Assembly (NCBI GenBank): GCA_041608535.1 | Contig: JBFISM010000001.1 | Location: 1-64,000 of the forward strand | Direction: 5' to 3' | Source of the DNA: JBFISM01 sp041608535 | GTDB lineage: Bacteria; Actinomycetota; Acidimicrobiia; Spongiisociales; UBA5794 | Length of the DNA stretch: 64,000 nt | Shown here: positions 43,943 through 52,421 of the stretch, piece after piece | How positions within the stretch are numbered: position 1 is the stretch's first letter | Layout of the letters: each line of letters starts with the position of its first letter | Program-made: the position numbers and the translations under genes | Notes under the pieces: generated by a model | Told to the model about the DNA's origin: nothing | Seen by the model: the letters and a program-made list of their open reading frames with translations, nothing else | The model's database searches: none

Positions 43943-44035
43943 ATCCGGGGTCTGCCTGGACGGGGAGCCGACGCGATCAGGGAGTGCTTACCCCGCGCAG
44001 GCCGGCGAAAACACCCGCTGTCTCAAGAGTATCGC

Positions 44036-44057
44036 TCCGTGGGGACTCCGTGGGGAC
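44036..44057. repeat. Perfect 11-bp tandem duplication upstream of ftsH
   Basis: TCCGTGGGGAC is repeated exactly twice, head to tail, about 95-115 bp upstream of the ftsH start and 20 bp past the GH13 stop. It could be a binding site or a replication slip. No adjoining consensus promoter is obvious. Confidence 0.6.
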
Positions 44058-44076
44058 AAGGCGCACCAGCGGTCGG

Positions 44077-45882
44077 CTAGTTGGGTACCAAGATGACGGC
44101 GCTGTATGGACCGAGACCGACGTCGAGCGAGGCCGGCATCCCTTCGCGGGACTGCTCGTCCGCCGACAGCTCGGTCGCACCGCTTCCGGTGAAATGCTCG
44201 TGATACTGCGGCGCATCGCTGTCGAAGATCACCCGCCAGCCGCCTGTCTGGGGAACACCGATGGTGTACCGGTCATAACGGCGATCGGCGAAGTTGGCGA
44301 CGACCACTACATCCCCGCTCTCATCGTCAGCCCAGCGGTGATAGGCCAGCACCTTGTCGGCGTCGTTGATGTGGTGCACACGAAGATGCTGCCCGGTGAG
44401 CCCCGCGGTGGCTCCCGCCCGGTTGCGGCGTAGTGCGATGAGGTCGGCGAAGAGTTGAACGATTCCGGCATGTGTCTCCAAGCGGCTCCAATCGATCGGG
44501 TCGTCGTCGCGGAACCACTGGTCTTCGAGCAACTCCTGACCCTGGAAGATCATCGGCACCCCCGGTGCGGTGAACACCAGCACGGCACCGAGGATCGAAC
44601 GCTTCACGGAATGCCAGCCGTCGGCGTTGCCCGGCCAGATCTCTTCGGGCACCCGCGCTTTGCCGTTGGCAACTTCATCGTGGGACTCGGTGTAGATGAT
44701 GCGACGGAACGCATCGGCGCCGTAGCGATGATCGAGGGCCCGGGCCACCGCCCACATGTCGCGGCGGGCGTCGTCAGCCTCGATGAGAGCTGCCCGCACC
44801 GGGAAGACGAATTGGTCGTCCCACTGCGCATCGAAGCCGGCGCCTCCTGCGTCGGTCGGCTCTGTGATCGCAGGATGGCCCCGCAGATCTTCGGCGATCG
44901 AAACCTTCCACGGTTGACGCTGGTTGATGGCATCGTTCACCTCACGGAGGACTGCCCAGCCGTCGGCTAGCTCCGCTCCCGGATCGGAGCCGCCCCAGAC
45001 GTTGCGGACGTATGCGGTGGCGTCCCAGCGCAACCCATCGATGCGGTAGTCCTCGATCCACATCAAAGCGTTGTCTGTGAGATAGCGCCGCACCTCGGGG
45101 CGGCCATAGTCGGGTCGGGTGTCACCCCACGGTGTGGACGCACGCCAGTCGTTGTAGAAGTAGATCCCACCGCCCTCGTTCTCGTACCACCCGTCGAAGC
45201 GCCACATATCGAGGTCGGAGGGTCCGAAGTGGTTGTAGACCACATCGATGATCACCGCCATCCCTCGTTCATGGGCAGCCCGCACGAAGTCCTTGAATGC
45301 ATCGGGGCCGCCGTAGTCGCTCTCGATGGCGAAAGGATGCGCCGGGTTGTATCCCCAGGACCGCTCCCCGGGAAACTCCATCGGTGGCATGAGCTCGATG
45401 GCGTTGACCCCGAGTCGTGCGAGATGCTCGAGCCGCGCGATGGCTGAAGTGAAGTCACCGGGGCCGTCGCCCGGAGGATCGGTGAACGTGCCGAGGTGCA
45501 TCTCGTAGATGACCATCTCGTGCCAGGGCGGAGAGCGGTAGTCGTCGGGCACCAGCCAGTCGTAGTCGTCGGTTCGATGGATGACTGCGTTCCCGACGCT
45601 GCTCGTGACCTGGCGGGCGTACGGATCGAGGCGATACAGCGGCGCATCGGCGTGGACGATCAACTTGTACTCATCCCCCGGCTGTGCCCCTTCGATCCAG
45701 CCCTCCCACACACCGTCGCCGGTGGCGTCGAGCGAGTGACGGCCCTCTTCCCAGGCGCTGAAGTCTCCGACGACCTCCACGTCCGAGGCGTTGGGGGCCC
45801 ACACCCGGAACGTGGTGCCGTTCTCATCGGGAATCGCCCCCATCCCCCGAGCGGCCACGACCGAATCGTCAGCCGGCGTCAC
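44077..45882 (-). CDS. GH13 alpha-glucanase / branching-enzyme-like protein
   Basis: The 601-residue product begins with a CBM48-like beta domain (FRVWAPNASDVEVVGDFSAWEEG) and continues with the GH13 barrel. Catalytic residues are D287 (GLRWDATAYVRN), E331 (SIAEDLRG) and D402 (TESHDE); VIIDVVYNHFGP is region I. It is shorter than GlgB (about 730) and lacks the long N-terminus, so it is either a compact alpha-1,4-glucan branching enzyme or an alpha-amylase. The C-terminal beta domain includes DVVVVANFADRRYDRYTIGVP. The GTG start overlaps the previous stop (GTGA), which supports this start. There is no signal peptide, so glycogen or trehalose metabolism in the cytoplasm is likely. Confidence 0.88.
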   Translation of the reverse strand: MTPADDSVVAARGMGAIPDENGTTFRVWAPNASDVEVVGDFSAWEEGRHSLDATGDGVWEGWIEGAQPGDEYKLIVHADAPLYRLDPYARQVTSSVGNAVIHRTDDYDWLVPDDYRSPPWHEMVIYEMHLGTFTDPPGDGPGDFTSAIARLEHLARLGVNAIELMPPMEFPGERSWGYNPAHPFAIESDYGGPDAFKDFVRAAHERGMAVIIDVVYNHFGPSDLDMWRFDGWYENEGGGIYFYNDWRASTPWGDTRPDYGRPEVRRYLTDNALMWIEDYRIDGLRWDATAYVRNVWGGSDPGAELADGWAVLREVNDAINQRQPWKVSIAEDLRGHPAITEPTDAGGAGFDAQWDDQFVFPVRAALIEADDARRDMWAVARALDHRYGADAFRRIIYTESHDEVANGKARVPEEIWPGNADGWHSVKRSILGAVLVFTAPGVPMIFQGQELLEDQWFRDDDPIDWSRLETHAGIVQLFADLIALRRNRAGATAGLTGQHLRVHHINDADKVLAYHRWADDESGDVVVVANFADRRYDRYTIGVPQTGGWRVIFDSDAPQYHEHFTGSGATELSADEQSREGMPASLDVGLGPYSAVILVPN

Positions 45883-46283
45883 GTTGCGGCCACCCGGTCG
45901 TCATGCATGGTCACGGCGAGATGGATGGCGGCCGCACCCGTCAGCAAATGCATCGGCGCCAACCAGATCCGGGACGCCGTGTCGATGACTTCGTCGACGA
46001 CGATCGGGGTCATCGACAACAACGTGACGACGACGGCCAGCGCCACGAACACCGGCGTCGCCCACTGCCGCAGCACGCGGCGGAGCAGTGCGAACATCAC
46101 CATGCTCATCGACATCGGCACCACCGTGGCGAACACGACCGCTGCGAGCGGCACTTGCTGCGGCTCACCGGCGCTGGCCGGGGAGACGACGAGGGACACA
46201 TCGAGCAGACGCGCCGCAAGCCACAGCACACTGTTGAGGGCTGCTGTCGCTGCGATGACGATTGCGATCCTGCGCCAATCCAT
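45879..46283 (-). CDS. Four-helix membrane protein (DUF6069-like)
   Basis: The 134-residue protein has four hydrophobic segments: IAIVIAATAALNSVLWLAARL, PLAAVVFATVVPMSMSMVMFALL, TPVFVALAVVVTLLSMTP and APMHLLTGAAAIHLAV. A short conserved-looking loop (RRVLRQWATP) and EVIDTASRIWLAPMHLL lie between them. The pattern suggests the DUF6069 family of small actinobacterial membrane proteins, from memory. Its stop overlaps the GTG of the GH13 gene by four bases, so the two are translation-coupled, which is odd for a membrane protein and a cytoplasmic glucanase. Function unknown. Confidence 0.7.
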   Translation of the reverse strand: MDWRRIAIVIAATAALNSVLWLAARLLDVSLVVSPASAGEPQQVPLAAVVFATVVPMSMSMVMFALLRRVLRQWATPVFVALAVVVTLLSMTPIVVDEVIDTASRIWLAPMHLLTGAAAIHLAVTMHDDRVAAT

Positions 46284-46457
46284 GTCACCCGTGTTCGAGG
46301 GAGTGCTTGCTCGTGAACCGAGCGGCGATCCTGCCGCCGAGGGTGCACCCTACCCACCATGCGCCCGACCCAACCATCGCGACCGTGCACACGGCAACCC
46401 CGGCACGGATTCCACGACATCGGGCTGGGGCAACGGGTGCCGGTCCGTTTCGTGGTC

Positions 46458-46658
46458 TCAGCGATCGAGCAATCGCCGACCCGAGATCCACGACGCGACA
46501 GCGGCCACCATGAGAAGCACACCGGGAACCCATGCTCCGAACAGGATGGCGAGCACACCGAGACCGCCGAGCGGAGCGGCGAGCAGCGACAGCAGCGTCG
46601 CCAGCACGGTCGGCGTGGACGCACCTCCCTCGAGCCATTGCGGCGTCTTACGGGTCAC
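46458..46658 (-). CDS. Small hypothetical two-helix membrane protein
   Basis: From the GTG at 46658 the frame encodes 66 residues: a polar start (TRKTPQWLEGGAS), two hydrophobic segments (VLATLLSLLAAPLGGLGVLAILF and GVLLMVAAVASWI) and a basic end (SGRRLLDR). Hydrophobic content and glycine-proline turn look like a real membrane hairpin, but no family comes to mind and the frame is open to 46697. It lies 174 bp upstream of the DUF6069-like gene, same strand, and divergent from ligC. Confidence 0.45.
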   Translation of the reverse strand: MTRKTPQWLEGGASTPTVLATLLSLLAAPLGGLGVLAILFGAWVPGVLLMVAAVASWISGRRLLDR

Positions 46659-46762
46659 GGGACGTGAAGGACTGGAGCACGGTGGCGAGCGTGGCATGCA
46701 TGGTTCGGTGATTGAGTATGGTCGCCTCCTCGTAGGTCGGGCTCTGCGAATAACCTGGGCGC

Positions 46763-47842
46763 ATGGATCTTCCCGTGATGCCGCCGCTCAAACCCATGCT
46801 GGCCAAGCCGGTACCCGAGCTCCCCGAAGGCGACATGTCCTATGAGCCCAAATGGGATGGATTTCGCTGCATCGTGTTTCGCGACGGGGACGAGGTGGTG
46901 ATGGGATCACGCAACGAGCGACCGCTCAACCGGTATTTCCCCGAGATGGTCGAGCCCTTCAAAGCCTCGTTTCCCGAGCGCTGCGTGGTGGATGGCGAGA
47001 TCTTCGTGAGCATCGACGGCAAGCTCGAGTTCGACGCACTCGGGCAGCGGATCCACCCGGCCGATTCGCGAGTCCAGATGCTTGCTGAGGAGACACCTGC
47101 CGACTTCGTTGCCTTTGATCTGCTCGCCCTGGACGACGAGTCGTTCCTGGATCGGCCATTTGCCGAGCGCCGCAGCGCACTCGAGAGCATCGCAGACCGG
47201 TTCGCTCCGCCCGTGCATCTCGCCCCGGCCACGACAGACCCTGCCGTTGCGCTGGAGTGGTTCGATTCCACCGAGGCTGCGGGTCTCGACGGACTCATCG
47301 TCAAGCCGCGCGCAGCCGTCTATGCGCCGAACAAGCGAACCCAGTTCAAGCTGAAGCACGTTCGCAGCGCCGACTGCGTCGTTGCGGGGTATCGCATGCA
47401 CAAATCGGGAGACGGTGTGGGGTCGTTGATCCTCGGTCTGTACAGCCCCGAGGGTCAGCTGTGGCATGTCGGCGTCGCCGCGAGCTTCACAGCCAACAAA
47501 CGCAAGGAGTTGGTCACCGAGATGGAGCCGCTGGCGCTCGAGGATCTCAGCGGTCATCCCTGGGCCGAGTGGATGGACGCCGAGGCGAACGCAGACGGGT
47601 CCATGCCGGGCGCCCCCAACCGGTGGAGCGGTGCCGGCGATCGCGACCACTCCTGGATCCCGGTGCGACCGGAGCGGGTGGTGGAGGTGCAATACACGTG
47701 GGCTTCGGCGGGACGATTCCGGGGCACTACCAAGATGCTGCGGTGGCGGCCTGATCGCGATCCCGAATCGTGCAGTACCACCCAGCTGGCCGATCCACCC
47801 CCGGCCGCCACCGACTCCCCCGTCGCCGCCATCGTCGGTTGA
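46763..47842 (+). CDS. ligC: ATP-dependent DNA ligase, LigC-like
   Basis: The 359-residue protein has the adenylation motif EPKWDGFR with K30 as the AMP-accepting lysine, motif III-like VDGEIFV, motif IV DGLIVK and motif V FKLKHVRSADCVVAGY, followed by an OB-fold domain. Length and sequence resemble mycobacterial LigC-type ligases, which act in nick repair or non-homologous end joining and lack the polymerase and nuclease domains of LigD. There is a proline-rich start (PVMPPLKPMLAKP). No ku gene is nearby. The gene overlaps the proposed GNAT start zone. Confidence 0.88.
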   Translation: MDLPVMPPLKPMLAKPVPELPEGDMSYEPKWDGFRCIVFRDGDEVVMGSRNERPLNRYFPEMVEPFKASFPERCVVDGEIFVSIDGKLEFDALGQRIHPADSRVQMLAEETPADFVAFDLLALDDESFLDRPFAERRSALESIADRFAPPVHLAPATTDPAVALEWFDSTEAAGLDGLIVKPRAAVYAPNKRTQFKLKHVRSADCVVAGYRMHKSGDGVGSLILGLYSPEGQLWHVGVAASFTANKRKELVTEMEPLALEDLSGHPWAEWMDAEANADGSMPGAPNRWSGAGDRDHSWIPVRPERVVEVQYTWASAGRFRGTTKMLRWRPDRDPESCSTTQLADPPPAATDSPVAAIVG

Positions 47843-47850
47843 CCAATTCC

Positions 47851-48363
47851 GTGCCGCCGCGCGATGCGATCCGGGGCGCCCGTCCTGAAGATGCGGAAGC
47901 GATTCTCGAGATCTACGCCCCAATCGTGCGGGACACCGCGATCTCCTTCGAGCTGGAGCCGCCGACGATCGCGGCGATGACACAGCGGATAGCTACGGTC
48001 ACCCAGGACGATCCATGGATGGTGCTCGAATCGGACGTCGGGCTGGCCGGATACGCCTACGCCACCACATTCCGGGGGCGCGATGCCTATGACCCGACGC
48101 GTGAGACCACGGTCTACGTCCACCCGGACCATCGCCGGCGCGGTGTCGGAAGACGGCTGATGGTCGCCCTGCTCGACGAGTTGCGCCGCAATGGCACGCA
48201 TCTCGCCATCGGCGTCATCGCCCTCCCCAACCCAGCCAGCGTCACTTTTCACGAGTCGCTCGGCTTTCGCCCCGCCGGCAGGCTCCACCAGGTCGCTTGG
48301 AAGCTGGGACGCTGGCACGACGAAGGATTCTGGGAGCTGCTGCTCGAATCCGATAGCAGCTGA
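47851..48363 (+). CDS. GNAT acetyltransferase, phosphinothricin-acetyltransferase-like
   Basis: The chosen GTG at 47851 gives 170 residues; a TTG at 47839 overlapping the ligase stop is the alternative. The sequence reads IRGARPEDAEAILEIYAPIVRDTAISFELEPPT, YATTFRGRDAYDPTRETTVYVHPDHRRRGVGRRLMVALLDEL with the acetyl-CoA loop RRRGVGR, and NPASVTFHESLGFRPAGRL. This is the PAT/YncA group, which acetylates methionine sulfoximine, phosphinothricin or similar amino acids. It follows ligC immediately on the same strand. Specific acceptor cannot be read. Confidence 0.88.
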   Translation: MPPRDAIRGARPEDAEAILEIYAPIVRDTAISFELEPPTIAAMTQRIATVTQDDPWMVLESDVGLAGYAYATTFRGRDAYDPTRETTVYVHPDHRRRGVGRRLMVALLDELRRNGTHLAIGVIALPNPASVTFHESLGFRPAGRLHQVAWKLGRWHDEGFWELLLESDSS

Positions 48364-48437
48364 CCCGGCACACCGGCTCTCACGTCGGCTCTCACATCGA
48401 TGTGTCAATCTGCTCGCACCCCACAGGAGAACCACCC

Positions 48438-49343
48438 ATGGACATCCACTCCGACCACGACGACCACGGCGGGCTCGACCGCGACCTGCCCCACCTTCTC
48501 GACCGACGCCAGGCGCTGCGCTGGATGGGGGGTGTCAGCCTGGCGGGTCTGCTCGTCGCGTGCGGTCTCGACGGCGACTCCGCCGAGTCGTCATCGCCCG
48601 CACCCGCTACGACGACCACACCGGCGACCACGACCCCTGCAGCGCCGGCGGCGACAAGCAGCACCACCCAGTTGACGGCTCTTACTCCCGACACCACCAC
48701 CACGGCGCCGACCGACACGGCGGCCCCCGGCGCCGAGATCCCGGACGAGACGGCAGGTCCCTTCCCGGCCGACGGCTCGAACGGACCCAACGTGCTCGCC
48801 GACGACGGCGTCGTCAGGGCCGATCTCACCACGAGCTTCGGCGGCTTGACCGGTACCGCCGACGGTGTTCCCGCGGTGTTCCAGCTCGCCATCGTCGATG
48901 CCGCCTCGGGTACCCCGCTCCCCGGCGCCGTCGTCTACCTGTGGCACTGCACCGCCGACGGGCGCTATTCGATCTACGAGATCGCCGATGAGAACTACTT
49001 GCGTGGTGCGGGAGTGGCCGACGACGCCGGCCGCGTGGCCTTCACCTCGGTGTTTCCCGGGTGCTACCGGGGTCGCTGGCCACACTGCCACTTCGAGGTG
49101 TACCCCTCCCTCGCCGAGGCCACCAGCGGCGGCACGGCGATCAAGACGTCGCAGCTGGCCCTTCCCCAAGCAGACTGTGAAGTGGTCTACACCGACCCGA
49201 GCTACGGGAACAGCGCGGCCAACCTGGCCCGATTGTCGCTCGACACCGACAACGTCTTCCGCGACGGATGGTCCGAGCAGCTCGCCACGGTTGCCGGGTC
49301 GACCGATGAAGGATTCACCGCATCGTTGCTGGTACGGGTGTGA
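48438..49343 (+). CDS. Exported intradiol ring-cleavage dioxygenase-like protein (lipoprotein/Tat)
   Basis: The ATG at 48438 follows AGGAGAAC. The 301-residue protein has DRRQALRWMGGVSLAGLLVAC, a twin-arginine-like signal with lipobox ending at C42. A long Thr/Pro/Ala linker (about 50-95, repeats of TTT and APA) precedes the catalytic domain. The domain shows PDETAGPFP, VYLWHCTADGRYSIY, and FPGCYRGRWPHCHFEVYP with candidate iron ligands Y177, Y210, H216 and H218, matching extracellular intradiol dioxygenase-like proteins that carry similar signals. Substrate unknown; location outside the membrane is inferred from the signal. Confidence 0.87.
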   Translation: MDIHSDHDDHGGLDRDLPHLLDRRQALRWMGGVSLAGLLVACGLDGDSAESSSPAPATTTTPATTTPAAPAATSSTTQLTALTPDTTTTAPTDTAAPGAEIPDETAGPFPADGSNGPNVLADDGVVRADLTTSFGGLTGTADGVPAVFQLAIVDAASGTPLPGAVVYLWHCTADGRYSIYEIADENYLRGAGVADDAGRVAFTSVFPGCYRGRWPHCHFEVYPSLAEATSGGTAIKTSQLALPQADCEVVYTDPSYGNSAANLARLSLDTDNVFRDGWSEQLATVAGSTDEGFTASLLVRV

Positions 49344-49415
49344 CCCGGAAAGCCGCTCGGCGAAACAAGGCACCGATCCGCCGACCGGAGGCGGCCGGTC
49401 TCCTAGCATCTGCCC

Positions 49416-51149
49416 ATGGATGACCACGGGAGGGCACACCGGATGATCGAGTTGATCCGCAACTCGGTGATCGGTGACGATCACGCCGTTCCCGGACCGT
49501 TCGGCCCGCATCGGGTGACCTATGCCGACTACACCGCCTCGGGGCGCGCCCTGAGCTTCATCGAGGACTACGTCCACGACGTCGTGTTGCCCCTGTACGC
49601 CAACACGCACACCGAATCGTCGGGAACCGGGCTGCAGACGACCCGGTTCCGCGAGGAGGCGCGCAACATCGTCCGGCGCAGCCTCGGTGCATCGGACGAG
49701 CACGCGGTCCTGTTCTGCGGCAGCGGATCGACGGCCGCGATCGACCGGTTGATCAACGTGCTCGGACTGCGCCTGCCGTGCACATTGGAGGACACCTACC
49801 GCCTGTCGGATCACATCCCCCCGAGCCAGCGTCCCGTGGTGTTCATCGGCCCCTACGAGCACCACTCCAATGAGCTTCCGTGGCGCGAGTCGATCGCCGA
49901 CGTAGTCACGATCGCGGAGGATGCCGACGGCCACATCGACCTCGATCACCTGGACAAGGAGCTGGAGCTGTACGCCGACCGGCCGCTCAAGATCGGGTCG
50001 TTCTCCGCCGCCAGCAACGTGACCGGAATCCTGTCAGACGTTCGCGCCACCTCCATCCTGCTGCATCGCCACGGTGCGCTCTCGTTCTGGGACTATGCGG
50101 CTGCTGCTCCGTACGTCGACATTGCGATGAGCCCCGACGACGATGGGATCGACGGCCATCTCGCCTACCTCGATGCAGTGTTCATCTCGCCACACAAGCT
50201 CATCGGAGGACCGGGCACACCCGGGGTCCTCGTCGCCCGCAAGGAGCTGTTCACCAACAGGGTCCCTGCGGTGCCCGGCGGCGGCACCGTCGCCTACGTG
50301 AATCCATTCGAGCATCGCTACCTGGAAGACATCGAGCACCGCGAGGAAGGCGGCACCCCGAACATCGTCGGGGCAATCCGCACGGGTCTCGTCTTCCAGC
50401 TCAAGCACGCTGTCGGCGTCGATGCGATACGAGAACGCGAAGAGCACTTCATCCACCGCGCCATCGAACGCTGGGACCGGCATCCCAACGTCGAGATTCT
50501 GGGAAACCGACAGGCCGAGCGGCTGTCGATCGTCTCGTTCGTGGTACGCCACGGCGCCCGCCATCTCCATCACAATTTCGTGGTGGCGGTGCTCAACGAT
50601 CTGTTCGGAATCCAGAGCCGAGGTGGATGCTCCTGCGCCGGACCGTACGGCCACCGGCTTCTCGGCATCGATCTCGAGACGTCGCACGAGTTCGAACGAG
50701 AGATCGCCCGGGGGTGCGAAGGGATCAAGCCCGGCTGGGTGCGGGTCAACTTCAACTACTTCATCTCCGAGGCAGTCTTCGAGTTCATCCTGGAGGCCGT
50801 CGAGATCGTGGCCGACGAGGGATGGCGGCTCCTGCCGTTCTACCGCTTCGAGCCGGAGACGGGACTGTGGCGGCATCGCAAGCCGCTGGCGGACCCTCCG
50901 CGCAGCCTCGAGGACGTGGACTACTCGGCAGGCGCCATGCGCTACCGGATCGATGCGGCGCCGCTCATCCACGGAGACGATGTGCTGGCTCGTTACCTGG
51001 AGGATGGGCGAAAGCTCCTCGACGGTCTCCGCAACACTCCGCCGCCGCCCGCCGGTGAGGTGTTGATGGTCACCGAGGACTTCGAGCATCTGCGGTGGTT
51101 CCCCTTGCCCTCAGAGGCGACCGAGCCGGCTCCTCGAGACAGCAACTGA
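49416..51149 (+). CDS. Class V aminotransferase (SufS/selenocysteine-lyase-like)
   Basis: The 577-residue PLP enzyme has YADYTASGRALSFIEDYV, SGTGLQTTRFREEARNIV, GSGSTAAIDRLINVLG, PYEHHSNELPWRE and the Schiff-base lysine K261 in FISPHKLIGGPGTPGVLV. About 150 residues beyond the typical length follow (PGWVRVNFNYFISE onward). Similar long proteins are annotated aminotransferase class V/cysteine desulfurase. CSCAGPYGH supplies a late cysteine, the likely persulfide residue. It opens a rightward run with the racemase-like gene 40 bp later. Substrate unproven. Confidence 0.88.
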   Translation: MDDHGRAHRMIELIRNSVIGDDHAVPGPFGPHRVTYADYTASGRALSFIEDYVHDVVLPLYANTHTESSGTGLQTTRFREEARNIVRRSLGASDEHAVLFCGSGSTAAIDRLINVLGLRLPCTLEDTYRLSDHIPPSQRPVVFIGPYEHHSNELPWRESIADVVTIAEDADGHIDLDHLDKELELYADRPLKIGSFSAASNVTGILSDVRATSILLHRHGALSFWDYAAAAPYVDIAMSPDDDGIDGHLAYLDAVFISPHKLIGGPGTPGVLVARKELFTNRVPAVPGGGTVAYVNPFEHRYLEDIEHREEGGTPNIVGAIRTGLVFQLKHAVGVDAIREREEHFIHRAIERWDRHPNVEILGNRQAERLSIVSFVVRHGARHLHHNFVVAVLNDLFGIQSRGGCSCAGPYGHRLLGIDLETSHEFEREIARGCEGIKPGWVRVNFNYFISEAVFEFILEAVEIVADEGWRLLPFYRFEPETGLWRHRKPLADPPRSLEDVDYSAGAMRYRIDAAPLIHGDDVLARYLEDGRKLLDGLRNTPPPPAGEVLMVTEDFEHLRWFPLPSEATEPAPRDSN

Positions 51150-51189
51150 CGACCCCGGGGGCGCTGGCGCCCCGAACACAGGAGGTGCC

Positions 51190-52119
51190 ATGCGAGCCAT
51201 CGACCACCCCGCCGACGTGGCGACGTCGCCCCAACCCGATGGAGCGGCCCCAGCTCGCTTGAAATACCGATTCCTCCTCATCCCGCCATTCCGGCTGCCC
51301 ACGGAGACGGAGTGGGGCTATCAGACCCTCCACTTCGACAAGGAGCTGCCCAAGGAAGAGCGGCTGATGAACGCACAGATGACGATGCCGTTTCTCCAGG
51401 ACGTCGATTGGGACCTCCATCCCGGTGCCGAGCCCAGCTACGGCGACTGGCCGGTGGAGACCCGGGAGGAGTTCGCCTATGCGGCCAATGCCCGCCTGGT
51501 CAACATCCGGGAGGCCTGCGAGAGCGGGCACTACAACGGAATCGTGCTGCTCGGCGGCGGGGAGCCCGGGTTCCTGGAGGCGCGTGAGCTGTGCCGCAGC
51601 TTCGGCATCGTTTGCACCGCCAACGGCCACTCACAGATGTATCTGGCCACCATGCTGGGGAACAAGTTCTCGGTGATCGACATCGCCGGGGTGCACAACG
51701 TGTACTACCGAGATCTCATCTACCAGCACCAGCTCCAGGATCGTTGCGCCAGCATCCGCAACATCGGCATGCGTCTGCCCCGACCCGGCGGAGACGGCGG
51801 CCCCCAGCTCAAGGCAGAGAGGGAGAAAGCGCTCGCCGGTGAGCAGTCGATCGCGGTGGACAACGCCATCGAACAGGCCGAGCTGGCATTGCTGGAAGAC
51901 GGTGCCGAGGTCATCACTCTCGGTTGCTCGGGAGTCTTCTGGCTGCAGCCGTTCATCGCCAAGGGGCTGGCCGACCGGGGCTGGGAGGTGCCCGTGCTCG
52001 AGGGCTACTCGGCGTCGATCCTGCTGGCCAAGCTGTTCATCGATCTCGGGGTGAACGCATCGGGTATCACCTACATGGGCGACCATCCGCGGCGGAGGCC
52101 CGGCAAGATCGTGATGTGA
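51190..52119 (+). CDS. Asp/Glu/hydantoin racemase-superfamily protein with one catalytic cysteine replaced
   Basis: AGGAGG precedes the ATG. The 309-residue protein has the superfamily layout: LKYRFLLIPPFRLPTETEWGYQT, then YNGIVLLGGGEPGFLEARE where the first catalytic Cys is normally found (now glycine, about 123), and VITLGCSGVFWL with the second Cys, C246. The missing cysteine means a one-base racemase mechanism is unlikely; decarboxylase or lyase-type members use one cysteine. It follows a class V aminotransferase with a 40-bp gap. An N-terminal 25-residue extension precedes the fold. Function unknown. Confidence 0.78.
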   Translation: MRAIDHPADVATSPQPDGAAPARLKYRFLLIPPFRLPTETEWGYQTLHFDKELPKEERLMNAQMTMPFLQDVDWDLHPGAEPSYGDWPVETREEFAYAANARLVNIREACESGHYNGIVLLGGGEPGFLEARELCRSFGIVCTANGHSQMYLATMLGNKFSVIDIAGVHNVYYRDLIYQHQLQDRCASIRNIGMRLPRPGGDGGPQLKAEREKALAGEQSIAVDNAIEQAELALLEDGAEVITLGCSGVFWLQPFIAKGLADRGWEVPVLEGYSASILLAKLFIDLGVNASGITYMGDHPRRRPGKIVM

Positions 52120-52211
52120 GATAGCTCAGCCACCTCTTCGCCGGTGGCATTCTTCGTTTCCCCCGGCGACCACCCGGGTAAGTCCCATCCCGACTCCGCA
52201 AAGGACGAGTG

Positions 52212-52421
52212 ATGGCCCTACCGATGAGTGATCTCCTCAACCTCGGCCCCATGCTGGACGACGAGAATCGATCCGGGTCCAGCGATGCTGCGGTCGCATG
52301 CTATGTCCACGGTCTGGCTCATCTCATCGATGAGCTCGGCATGGAGGCAGCACTCGAATGTGCCGCAGGGGCGTTGCTGGCGATTGCCGCCGAGGAGACC
52401 GACCTCCTGTCGACACGATGA
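52212..52421 (+). CDS. Small hypothetical protein
   Basis: AAAGGACGAG precedes the ATG, giving about 69 residues: PMSDLLNLGPMLDDENRSGSSDAAVACYVHGLAHLIDELGMEAALECAAGALLAIAAEETDLL. It is helical, with one hydrophobic C-terminal stretch too weak for a membrane helix. I do not recognise it. Its stop overlaps the start of the DUF6328-like gene (ATGA), so the two are coupled, which is the best reason to believe it is real. Confidence 0.6.
   Translation: MALPMSDLLNLGPMLDDENRSGSSDAAVACYVHGLAHLIDELGMEAALECAAGALLAIAAEETDLLSTR

Noticed and set aside
44021..44032. CTTGAG upstream of ftsH as half of an HspR (HAIR) site
   Set aside because: The second half-site ACTCAAG at the required spacing is absent.
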